Positions 24,554-31,375 of a DNA stretch of 39,875 nt are shown here, in pieces. The position numbers were made by a program, and so were the translations under genes. The number at the start of each line of letters is the position of its first letter. The first letter of the stretch is position 1. The stretch is from Acidocella sp. Lineage in GTDB: Bacteria > Pseudomonadota > Alphaproteobacteria > Acetobacterales > Acetobacteraceae. The notes beneath the pieces are model-generated. The model was given only the letters and a program-made list of their open reading frames with translations, was not told the DNA's origin and did not search any database. The stretch covers positions 1-39,875 of the forward strand of contig JARLIK010000013.1 of the NCBI GenBank assembly GCA_031291755.1, written 5' to 3'.

Positions 24554-25429
24554 TTATTTGCTGGTGCTGGGTTTTTTCAGCGTGGCGTTCTGCACGGCTT
24601 CATGGATACCGCCTGCCCCTTCGGTGGCCGCCGCCGCCGCCACATCGCCCCAATAGGGGGAGATATCGCTGGGGTTCAAATCATGCAGCTGCGTCACCTG
24701 GCCGATTTTGCGGTTGTTGGAATCGTGAATCATCCAGTCAATTTCAACCAGGATTTGATTGTTGGCATCAGGCTTGGTTTTGACGACGCCGTTAATGACG
24801 AAATCGGCCTGTGCGGGTTTATCGACAAGTTCAATGCCGAGTTTGGGTAAGTCGCGGGTCATATCGAGGCTGAGGGCGTTGTCGCCATCACCAGGTGCGC
24901 CGCTCACGCCGGCGACGAACAGCCGGGGCGGGCGATTTTCCAATGAGTTCGGGTTGCTCTGCTGGACACTGGCATTCACCGCAGCCAGCAGCTTGGCGAG
25001 TGTTGCTGCGTCATTAGTGGCGGCCTGGTTCAATGTGTCAGGTGTGCCATTGGCCCAGCCGGCCTGATCAACCGGGGCGCCATCCTGGCTGCCGTAGGTT
25101 TTGCCATCCGGGCCGGTGATTTGATAATGCGGGATGACGCTGCCGTTTGAGAGATGGGCGGTGGTGATGATCTGCCAATCGGCCTTATCGGCGGGTTTGG
25201 CGACACTGGGGACATCGGCGGCCACCAGTGCGGTGGCGAGGTCGCCCGCATAGAGTTTGGCGGCATCATCGCTGAGCATGGCGCCGGTGGGGGTGGGCAC
25301 GATCAGCACCGGCGGCGGCGGAATGGCGAGGCGGGCGGCGGTGGGGCCAGGATTACCGTAAAACGGCTCGGGCAGGGTGCCGCAACTGGTGAGCAGCATA
25401 GCCGCAGCGGCGAGGGGGGTATATTTCAT
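24554..25429 (-). CDS. putative lipoprotein of unknown function
   Basis: A 291-residue secreted protein. A short signal peptide leads to the lipobox LTSC (cysteine at 16), followed by a proline-rich stretch (RLAIPPPPVLIVPTPTG). Two mixed alpha/beta segments follow, with repeats of the type ADWQIITTAHL and ADFVINGVVKTKP, which suggest two related subdomains. I do not recognise a named family. The start overlaps the pgeF stop (ATGA), placing it last in the hldD-lgt-midA-pgeF run, so the lipoprotein is made from the same operon as the enzyme (Lgt) that would lipidate it. The 3' end abuts the convergent phosphatase gene. Confidence 0.75.
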   Translation of the reverse strand: MKYTPLAAAAMLLTSCGTLPEPFYGNPGPTAARLAIPPPPVLIVPTPTGAMLSDDAAKLYAGDLATALVAADVPSVAKPADKADWQIITTAHLSNGSVIPHYQITGPDGKTYGSQDGAPVDQAGWANGTPDTLNQAATNDAATLAKLLAAVNASVQQSNPNSLENRPPRLFVAGVSGAPGDGDNALSLDMTRDLPKLGIELVDKPAQADFVINGVVKTKPDANNQILVEIDWMIHDSNNRKIGQVTQLHDLNPSDISPYWGDVAAAAATEGAGGIHEAVQNATLKKPSTSK

Positions 25430-26172
25430 AGGCGGATGACCGATATCTGATGGCCGATGGCGGGCTCGTGGCGAAGCGTCCGGCGGCGGTGGGAGAAGAA
25501 ATTGATTTCATCCGCGCAAGTATCATGCGGCAGGATTTCGGTGGTTATGCCAAGGGCGCGCAGGCGGGCGGCGCAATAGCCGGGCAGGTCGAACTGCCAG
25601 CGGTCCGGGCGGCCATCGGTGAAAAATTTTGCGGCGGCGGGGTTTTGCGCCAGCACGGCGTCGCGCAAGTCGGCGGCGACTTCATAACTTGAGTGATGGA
25701 TGCAAGGGCCGATGGCAGCGATGATGGTTTTAGCCCCGAGCTTTTGCATCGCGGCGACAGTGGCTTCAAGGATGCCAGAGACCGCGCCGCGCCAACCGGC
25801 ATGGGCAGCGCCGATGATGCCGCCTTGGGTGTCGCTGAACAATACCGGCGCACAATCGGCGGTGACGACGCCGATGGCGAGACCGGGGGTGGCGGTGACC
25901 AGCGCATCAGCCTCGCCGCCCTGGCCAATGGGCCAGGCGGAAGTGGCGGTGATGACGTCAGTGCCGTGGATTTGTTTGATGCCGAGCAAATTTTCCGGGG
26001 CGATGCCGATTTTTTGGGCCACCAGGCGGCGGTTTTGCAAAACATTGGCCAGCGCGTCAGCGCCCGAGAGGCTACAATTCAGGCTGGTGTAGGGGCCTGT
26101 TGAGACGCCGCCTTGGCGAGTGAAGAAGCCGTGGCGGGCGGGTAGGGCGGCGGTGAAAGGGTGCAGGCTCAT
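25426..26172 (-). CDS. pgeF: peptidoglycan editing factor (laccase-domain, YfiH/PgeF)
   Basis: A 248-residue DUF152 protein. E. coli PgeF removes wrongly incorporated L-serine from peptidoglycan precursors. The metal/active-site residues are present: His70 in KQIHGTDV, Cys107 in VVTADCAPV and His124 in HAGWRG, followed by AAIGPCIHHSSYEV. The N-terminal HGFFTRQGGVSTGPYTSLN motif is standard. Older databases call this family polyphenol oxidase. It overlaps midA upstream and the lipoprotein downstream, both by ATGA. Confidence 0.93.
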   Translation of the reverse strand: MSLHPFTAALPARHGFFTRQGGVSTGPYTSLNCSLSGADALANVLQNRRLVAQKIGIAPENLLGIKQIHGTDVITATSAWPIGQGGEADALVTATPGLAIGVVTADCAPVLFSDTQGGIIGAAHAGWRGAVSGILEATVAAMQKLGAKTIIAAIGPCIHHSSYEVAADLRDAVLAQNPAAAKFFTDGRPDRWQFDLPGYCAARLRALGITTEILPHDTCADEINFFSHRRRTLRHEPAIGHQISVIRL

Positions 26173-27107
26173 GCTTCAAACCCCGGTAGTGTTGGAAAAT
26201 TCTCTGGGCAGACCGCCAATACTTTAAACAGGCTGCCCATCGCGGCGGGGTCGGTGAGGCGTTGCGCGGCGAGGTGGAGGTGCTGCGCCATGGCGGGGTT
26301 GCGCTGTGCCAATTGGCCGGTGCGCTGCATGAAGCCGAGTGCGGTGAGGAAGGCGTTTTGCTTGACCGGCCCTTGCGTGGCGGCTCCTGCGGCGTGGGCG
26401 GTTTGCGCCAGGGCTGCAAAATCGACATGCGCGGTGATGTCGGCTTCGCCGGGCTCATGCAAAGGGTTACTGAATTTGCCTTGGTGGATGGCTTGCACGC
26501 TCTCGCCGGGGGCGGATTGCATCGGCCCGTAGTCAATGAATAATCCGATGGCGTTGCGGTCTGCAATCTCGCGGATGAAGGCGGTAGCTGTCTCGTTAAT
26601 TTCCTGCACGGTATTGTCGGGGGCGCTGGGAAGAATAATGTCCGCGGGTTGTTCGATATAGGCGCCGTCAGCCACAAAACGCTCATGCCATATGCCATCC
26701 CGGCAGATGAATTGCCGCACCGGCAGGGCATCGAGAAATTCATTGGCGATGATGATCATGTCGCCCGCAGGCAGATCTGCCAGTCTTTGATGCCAACTGG
26801 CGTGCGGCACGCGGGAGGCCTGTTCAGCTTGCAGCCGGGTTGAGGTTTCGATGAAATGCACGTTGGCGGCTGGGAAGTTGCGCAACATATCGGCCATCAT
26901 TACGCCGCGCCCGCCGCCGGCTTCGACCAAATGAATATCAGGCGGTGAGCCCATCATCTGCCAGACCACTCGCGCCCAGGCGCCTAGCACTTCGCCAAAA
27001 ACCTGGGTCAGTTCAGGGGCGGTTACAAAATCAGCAAAGGGGTCGTGCTGGGTGTAATAGGCCGCGTTGGCGCGGGCCATGAAATGGTCGAACCGCTCAG
27101 GCTGCAT
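26169..27107 (-). CDS. MidA/NDUFAF7-family SAM-dependent methyltransferase
   Basis: A 312-residue class I methyltransferase of the family whose human member NDUFAF7 methylates an arginine of complex I subunit NDUFS2 during assembly. Visible motifs are ADFVTAPELTQVFGEVLGAW, SAM-binding motif I HLVEAGGGRGVMMADMLR, the IIIANEFLDALPVRQFI block and a late IGLFIDYGPMQSAPGESV. The N-terminus is short compared with typical members. I choose ATG 27107, which overlaps the lgt 3' end by 11 bases; an upstream start at 27152 would extend far into lgt. Its place between lgt and pgeF is a common alphaproteobacterial arrangement. Confidence 0.88.
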   Translation of the reverse strand: MQPERFDHFMARANAAYYTQHDPFADFVTAPELTQVFGEVLGAWARVVWQMMGSPPDIHLVEAGGGRGVMMADMLRNFPAANVHFIETSTRLQAEQASRVPHASWHQRLADLPAGDMIIIANEFLDALPVRQFICRDGIWHERFVADGAYIEQPADIILPSAPDNTVQEINETATAFIREIADRNAIGLFIDYGPMQSAPGESVQAIHQGKFSNPLHEPGEADITAHVDFAALAQTAHAAGAATQGPVKQNAFLTALGFMQRTGQLAQRNPAMAQHLHLAAQRLTDPAAMGSLFKVLAVCPENFPTLPGFEA

Positions 27108-27918
27108 CTTCGCGGTTCGGTGAAAGTCTCGGCCCATACATGATAAAGCCAATGCCGATGAAAATCATCGGGATAGATAGAATTTGCCCCATGGTCGTGC
27201 CGAACGGCAGGAACCCTAAAAACGCATCCGGCTCGCGGAAACATTCCGAGAAGATGCGGGCACAGGCGTACAGCACCAGGAAAATGCCGGTGAGCTTACC
27301 GGGCGAGGCGCGCAGGCGCTGTGAGCGGGATGCCAGGAACATGATGAGGAACAGCAATATGCCCTCGGTAGTCATCTCGATCAGTTCGGATGGATAACGT
27401 GGGATGCCGCCGGCGTAAGGCGAGGGAAAAATCATCGGGAACGGAAACCATGGGTCAGCCGGGCGGCCCCATAATTCGCCGTTGATGAAGTTGGCGAGCC
27501 GTCCAAGCCCGAGGCCGATCGGCACCGCGATGGCGATGCGGTCGGCAAAGCGGAAGATGTTCAGGCCATTTTTTTTACTAAACCAGATGATGGCGAGTGA
27601 CACGCCGATGAAGCCGCCGTGCGAACTCATGCCACCATCCCAGACCGCGAAAATATTGAGCGGGTGAGTCAAGAAATATCCTGGCTGGTAGAACAGCACA
27701 TAGCCAAGCCGTCCGCCGAGGATGACGCCCAGCGTGGCCCAGGTGAGAAAATCATCGACCTGTTCGCCGGACGCTGCGACAGGTTTTTCAGCGCACATGC
27801 GCCGCACCAGCCGCCAGCCCAGAATCAGTCCGGTGATGTAGGCCAGCGCATAGTAGTGAATGAAGATCGGGCCGATATGAAAGCCCTTGGGGAATTCCGG
27901 CAGGATGATGGGGCTCAC
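27097..27918 (-). CDS. lgt: prolipoprotein diacylglyceryl transferase
   Basis: First enzyme of lipoprotein maturation: transfers diacylglycerol from phosphatidylglycerol to the lipobox cysteine. This inner-membrane protein has about seven helices. The signature GLGRLANFINGELWGR is complete, as are SSHGGFIGV and the GGIPRYPSEL segment. The start is a GTG at 27918 forming GTGA with the hldD stop, giving 273 residues, the normal Lgt length. The longer in-frame extension to 28113 lies entirely within hldD and has no Lgt homology. Together with lnt at 10894-12360, both ends of the lipoprotein pathway are in this window. Confidence 0.96.
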   Translation of the reverse strand: MSPIILPEFPKGFHIGPIFIHYYALAYITGLILGWRLVRRMCAEKPVAASGEQVDDFLTWATLGVILGGRLGYVLFYQPGYFLTHPLNIFAVWDGGMSSHGGFIGVSLAIIWFSKKNGLNIFRFADRIAIAVPIGLGLGRLANFINGELWGRPADPWFPFPMIFPSPYAGGIPRYPSELIEMTTEGILLFLIMFLASRSQRLRASPGKLTGIFLVLYACARIFSECFREPDAFLGFLPFGTTMGQILSIPMIFIGIGFIMYGPRLSPNREDAA

Positions 27919-28895
27919 CGGTAAATATCCGGCTGCTTCAAAAATTGTTGGATATATCGCTGCACGCCATGCTCCAGTGTGGTGAAATGCCGGGTGAAGC
28001 CGGCGGCGCGCAGCCTGTCCATGCGTGCTTGTGTGAAACTTTGATATTGGCCGATTAAAGCAGGCGGCATGTCGATGTAGGTAATACGCTCGCGTACACC
28101 GTTGGCGGCGCAAACCGCGCGGGCGAGGTCGGCATAGGTGCGGGCTTTGCCGGTGCCCAAGTTGAACAGGCCGCTCAGCACCGGGGCTTCGAGCATGAAG
28201 CGCAGGGCGGCAATGACATCGTCAATCCAGATGAAGTCGCGCGACTGAGCGCCGTTGGCGATGCCGGGCTGGTTGGAGCGGAACAAGCGTGCGGGCTGAC
28301 CGGCGGCGACTTCGTCGTGCTTGACCTTCACCACCGAGATCATTTTGCCTTTATGGTACTCGTTCGGGCCATACACATTGAAGAATTTTACCCCGGCCCA
28401 GGCTGGCGGGGCGGGCGCTCCGGCTTCAACCTGGGTCGCCACCCATAAATCAAACGAGTGTTTGCTCCAGCCGTACAGGTTAAGCGGGCGCAGGCGTTTT
28501 AAGGCGGCGATGGAACAATCATCATCGAAATCTTGGCTGCCATCGCCGTAGGTGGCGGCAGAGGAGGCGTAGATGAAGCGCACCCCGTTCACCGTGCACC
28601 AGTTCCAGAGGCTCTGGCTGAGGGTGACATTGCTATGCCACACCAGATCGCCGTCGGTGGCGGTGGTCTCGGAGATGGCGCCAAGGTGGTAAATGGCGGT
28701 CAGTGGCGGGTCTTCGGCCAGAAAGCTGGTTAGCGCATCGGGCCGGATGATTCGCGCCGGTGGGTGCTTGCGCAGGTTCTGCCATTTGTTTTCATGGCCG
28801 AGCCAGTCGCAAATCACGACATCCTGGCCCTCCTCATGGAGAGATTCCTGTAAATTCGAGCCGATGAACCCGGCTCCACCCGTGACCAATATCAT
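27915..28895 (-). CDS. hldD: ADP-glyceromanno-heptose 6-epimerase
   Basis: Epimerises ADP-D-glycero- to ADP-L-glycero-D-manno-heptose for the LPS inner core. The 326-residue short-chain dehydrogenase-fold protein has TGGAGFIGSNL at 5-15 (NAD(P)-binding), the WLGHENKWQNLRKH stretch characteristic of HldD, and catalytic Tyr141 and Lys145 in LYGWSKHSFDL after YASSAATYGDG. I start at ATG 28895, just before the Rossmann strand; the reading frame upstream overlaps ubiK and is not coding. No clear ribosome-binding site is present. A heptose-containing LPS core in the organism is implied. Confidence 0.92.
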   Translation of the reverse strand: MILVTGGAGFIGSNLQESLHEEGQDVVICDWLGHENKWQNLRKHPPARIIRPDALTSFLAEDPPLTAIYHLGAISETTATDGDLVWHSNVTLSQSLWNWCTVNGVRFIYASSAATYGDGSQDFDDDCSIAALKRLRPLNLYGWSKHSFDLWVATQVEAGAPAPPAWAGVKFFNVYGPNEYHKGKMISVVKVKHDEVAAGQPARLFRSNQPGIANGAQSRDFIWIDDVIAALRFMLEAPVLSGLFNLGTGKARTYADLARAVCAANGVRERITYIDMPPALIGQYQSFTQARMDRLRAAGFTRHFTTLEHGVQRYIQQFLKQPDIYR

Positions 28896-28942
28896 GGAGG
28901 CGCTTATATGAGCCTGACCCTCATGATGAAAGACCTGCCCCG

Positions 28943-29245
28943 ATGAACGATCGCCCGAAGTTTTTTGATGATTTAGCCGGTGTCGCCGGTGGTGCATTGT
29001 CGGCTTTGGCCGGAATGCGCGAGGAAATCGCCTCGATGGCGCGGGCGCGGGTGGATGAGGCGGTGCGGCGGCTGGACTTGATTAAGCGTGATGAATTTGA
29101 CGTGATGGTGGAGATGGCCACCCGCGCCCGTGAGCAAGCCGACGCCCTGGAAGCACGCGTGCTGCAGTTGGAGTCGGCGCTGGCGGCGCAGAAGCAAACA
29201 CCATCTTTAGTTGAACTGCCGGAATCACACGAACCTGAAATTTGA
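28943..29245 (+). CDS. ubiK: ubiquinone biosynthesis accessory factor UbiK
   Basis: A 100-residue BMFP/YqiC-family protein that in E. coli assists late ubiquinone-biosynthesis enzymes under aerobic conditions. The N-terminal region NDRPKFFDDLAGVAGGALSALAGMREEI can form an amphipathic helix. The family core RRLDLIKRDEFDVMVEMATRAREQADALEARV then leads into a coiled coil that drives trimerisation. It is divergent from hldD with 47 bases between and opens the plus-strand respiratory group. The tail after residue 85 is variable. Confidence 0.9.
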   Translation: MNDRPKFFDDLAGVAGGALSALAGMREEIASMARARVDEAVRRLDLIKRDEFDVMVEMATRAREQADALEARVLQLESALAAQKQTPSLVELPESHEPEI

Positions 29246-29264
29246 ACAATATTAAGACTCAAAG

Positions 29265-29299
29265 ATGAGAAAATTCACTTAAAGATTGATCTCATTTTT
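29265..29299 (+). terminator. Weak candidate terminator after ubiK
   Basis: ATGAGA (29265-29270) can pair with TCTCAT (29290-29295), followed by a run of T to 29299. The loop is long (19 bases) and the stem AT-rich, so the call is tentative. It lies 20 bases after the ubiK stop. Confidence 0.3.
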
Positions 29300-29418
29300 G
29301 GCCCTACAGAACATTACGGAAATTTAACACGGTCGTCGTTTTGATTCCGAATTCACTTATCACATATAACTAGGAAATCATTGGGGGTTTCTGTTTCCGG
29401 CGGCTAAGTCGGTTTTTC

Positions 29419-29447
29419 TTGACTGAAAGTTAACTAACATACATTCT
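29419..29447 (+). promoter_or_regulatory. Candidate sigma70-type promoter for the 89-aa ORF / methyltransferase / sdh cluster
   Basis: TTGACT (29419-29424) is followed after 17 bases by CATTCT (29442-29447); TACATT two bases earlier is an alternative -10. It lies 31 bases before the start codon of the small protein in an AT-rich gap that also contains GTTAAC. Good -35, mediocre -10. Confidence 0.4.
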
Positions 29448-29478
29448 AAGGAAACATTATTGTAGGGAAGTTAATCAA

Positions 29479-29748
29479 ATGGCCCTTCGAACCTCGGATT
29501 TATTGCCCTGTGCGCCATTTTTCGCCAGAGGTCATCGCGTTGCGGGGCTCATGGCTTTGTTGATGCAGCTTAGCATCTTCTTATGGCCAATGGCGGCTTC
29601 GTGGGCGCGTAAGTTCAGCCCACCTGACGTCTCAAGGCCGCGCGGCAAGCTTAATGTCGATCAGGTGCTGGCCGAGCTGGCCAGAGCTAACCGTGCCCCT
29701 GTTGACCCCTATGCAAAGGCGCCGAAGAAATTCCGTCAGACGGCTTGA
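29479..29748 (+). CDS. uncharacterised 89-residue membrane or secreted protein
   Basis: I recognise no family. The protein has a polar N-terminus, one hydrophobic segment at about 21-41 (RVAGLMALLMQLSIFLWPMAASWA) that could be a membrane anchor or an uncleaved signal, and a basic, proline-containing tail (SPPDVSRPRGKLNVDQVLAELARANRAPVDPYAKAPKKF). It has a good AGGGAAG ribosome-binding site eight bases before ATG 29479 and a candidate promoter. Its stop overlaps the methyltransferase start in a TTGA, all of which argue for a real gene. Its position ahead of an ETF-beta methyltransferase and sdhCDAB suggests a respiratory-membrane role, which is inference. Confidence 0.65.
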   Translation: MALRTSDLLPCAPFFARGHRVAGLMALLMQLSIFLWPMAASWARKFSPPDVSRPRGKLNVDQVLAELARANRAPVDPYAKAPKKFRQTA

Positions 29749-30389
29749 AGCCAAAGCCAGCTTCTGCAGAAGCATTTATTCTCGCCAATACGGTTTTGGA
29801 ATGCCCGGCCCTCGCGCCGGGTATTTTATTGCACCTGGCCACCGCGATGACTCCGCTGTGGCATGCCAGCGAGCAGTTTTTGGAGCGCCATAATATCGTA
29901 CCGCCTTTCTGGGCGTTCGCCTGGCCTGGCAGTCAGGCTTTGGCGTCCTACGTGGCGGCGCATCCGGCGCTGGTGGCAGGCAAGCGGGTGCTGGATTTTG
30001 CAGCAGGGTCTGGTCTGGCCGCCATTGCCTGCGCGCAGGTGGGCGCGGTTGTGCAGGCGGCTGATGTCGACTTGCTGGCACAAGCTGCGATCCGGTTGAA
30101 TGCGGTGGCGAATGCTGTGGTGGTCGATGTGCTGCTGGAGGATATGGTGGGGCAGGACTGCCGCTGGGATGTGATTCTCTGCGGGGATGTCTGCTACGAG
30201 GCGCCAATGGCCAAGCATATCCTGCCTTGGCTGCGGCGCTGTGCTCAGCATGCCACGGTGCTGATTGCCGACCCCGGCCGGACCTACGCGCCAGGCGATG
30301 GCTACCAGGAGATCGCCCGGATGATTGTGCCAACTTCGCTGGAGCTTGAAGACCGGACCGAGCGGGTTGTCACCATCATGCAGCTTTAA
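29745..30389 (+). CDS. ETF-beta lysine methyltransferase-like (METTL20 family)
   Basis: A 214-residue seven-beta-strand methyltransferase. The PPFWAFAWPGSQALASYV motif, SAM motif I RVLDFAAGSGLAAIACAQVGA, the acidic AADVD strand end and the ILCGDVCYEAPMAK post-II segment match bacterial homologues of ETFB-KMT. That enzyme methylates lysines near the recognition loop of electron-transfer flavoprotein beta and tunes its reaction with dehydrogenases. The FILANTVLECP N-terminus also fits. The start is TTG 29745, overlapping the preceding stop. Older annotations would call it nicotinamide N-methylase-like. No etf genes are in the window. Confidence 0.82.
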   Translation: MKPKPASAEAFILANTVLECPALAPGILLHLATAMTPLWHASEQFLERHNIVPPFWAFAWPGSQALASYVAAHPALVAGKRVLDFAAGSGLAAIACAQVGAVVQAADVDLLAQAAIRLNAVANAVVVDVLLEDMVGQDCRWDVILCGDVCYEAPMAKHILPWLRRCAQHATVLIADPGRTYAPGDGYQEIARMIVPTSLELEDRTERVVTIMQL

Positions 30390-30416
30390 TAATGATATAT
30401 GATTACTATTACTAAA
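30385..30416. repeat. Imperfect palindrome between the methyltransferase gene and sdhC
   Basis: TTTAATAAT (30385-30393) and ATTACTAAA (30408-30416) are complementary at 8 of 9 positions across a 14-base AT-rich centre. The left arm contains the methyltransferase stop codon. The spacing and base content suit an operator for a dimeric regulator upstream of sdhC. Confidence 0.4.
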
Positions 30417-30424
30417 GGGGCACG

Positions 30425-30453
30425 TTGACCCTTCTCAACTCCAGGACTAAGCA
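30425..30453 (+). promoter_or_regulatory. Candidate internal promoter for sdhCDAB
   Basis: TTGACC (30425-30430), 17 bases, then TAAGCA (30448-30453), 48 bases before the sdhC ATG and just downstream of the 30385-30416 palindrome. The -10 is poor, so this is only a candidate. Confidence 0.3.
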
Positions 30454-30500
30454 ACCGCAACATAAATCCATATCGCTTCCGTGAAAGGTGTTCCATTCCG

Positions 30501-30938
30501 ATGAAGGATGTCCGCGAGGCCCTGATGGTAGGGCGCAACACCCAAGGCAAGCTGGTTCGCAGGCCGATTTCGCCGTTCATGATCGGTTCCGCTTACAAGC
30601 CGCAACTGTCGTCTATGACCTCGATTTTTCACCGTATAACGGGCGTGGCTTTAGGGTTGGGCACTATTTTGCTGACCCTCTGGCTGGTATGCGCGGCGGC
30701 GGGGGATGGGGCGTTCTCTATCATTCAGGCGGTTCTGGCCTCTTGGATCGGTTTGATCATTCTGTTTGGCTTCACTGTGGCGCTGTTCTACCATTTTTGT
30801 AATGGCATTCGGCATCTGTCCTGGGATGCGGGCAAAGGGTTTGAATTGCCTGACATGCATAAATCCGGCCGGGTGGTGTTTGCCGCCACCTTGGCTCTCA
30901 CCGTCATTTTTTGGGCCATTGGCCTGTATATTTGGTGA
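30501..30938 (+). CDS. sdhC: succinate dehydrogenase cytochrome b556 subunit
   Basis: Membrane anchor of complex II. The 145-residue protein begins with the RRPISPFMIGSAYKPQLSSMTSIFHRITGVAL quinone-site region (Ser/Arg around 38-47). It has three membrane helices, and the haem-ligand histidine probably lies in FYHFCNGIRHLSWDAGKGF. The extended N-terminus before RPLSPH-type sequence is typical of alphaproteobacterial SdhC. sdhD follows after five bases. The TCA-cycle enzyme here would oxidise succinate, including that from the pca pathway. Confidence 0.94.
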   Translation: MKDVREALMVGRNTQGKLVRRPISPFMIGSAYKPQLSSMTSIFHRITGVALGLGTILLTLWLVCAAAGDGAFSIIQAVLASWIGLIILFGFTVALFYHFCNGIRHLSWDAGKGFELPDMHKSGRVVFAATLALTVIFWAIGLYIW

Positions 30939-30943
30939 AAAAT

Positions 30944-31348
30944 ATGAACGATTCAAATGCTGATCCGATCATCGATATCCGGCGTAGCCAGTTGGGCCGG
31001 GCGCGGGGCCTGGGGGCGGCAAAATCCGGCTTGCATCATTGGTGGGCGCAGCGGGTCACCGCCATCGCGCTGTTGCCGCTGTCGCTGTATTTTGTGCTCT
31101 CGGTGCTGATGCTCGAAGGGGCGTCGCGTACCCAGATGATGGGCTATATGGCCGAGCCCTGGAACGCGGTGCTGTTTTTGTGCCTGATCGCGGCGCTGTT
31201 TTATCACCTCGCCTTGGGTTTGCAGACGGTGATTGAGGATTATGTCCATACGGATGCCACACGTTTGGTGACGATGCTGGCGGTGAAGGGTCTCATCGTT
31301 TTCTGCGCGCTCGCCTCTGCCGTGTCGGTCCTGAAACTGGCGCTTTGA
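30944..31348 (+). CDS. sdhD: succinate dehydrogenase hydrophobic membrane anchor subunit
   Basis: Second membrane anchor of complex II, 134 residues. The alphaproteobacterial start region RRSQLGRARGLGAAKSGLHHWWAQRVTAIALLPLSLYF is followed by three helices. The haem and quinone-site residues lie in LIAALFYHLALGLQTVIEDYVH. ATG 30944 gives a normal length; the reading frame continues upstream into sdhC without homology. There are 27 bases to sdhA. Confidence 0.94.
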   Translation: MNDSNADPIIDIRRSQLGRARGLGAAKSGLHHWWAQRVTAIALLPLSLYFVLSVLMLEGASRTQMMGYMAEPWNAVLFLCLIAALFYHLALGLQTVIEDYVHTDATRLVTMLAVKGLIVFCALASAVSVLKLAL

Positions 31349-31375
31349 TCGCCGCTGACGAATGGGTGCTGAATT

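Noticed and set aside
27919..28113. N-terminal extension of lgt
   Set aside because: The extension lies wholly inside hldD and has no Lgt-like sequence; the GTG overlapping the hldD stop gives a normal-length protein.
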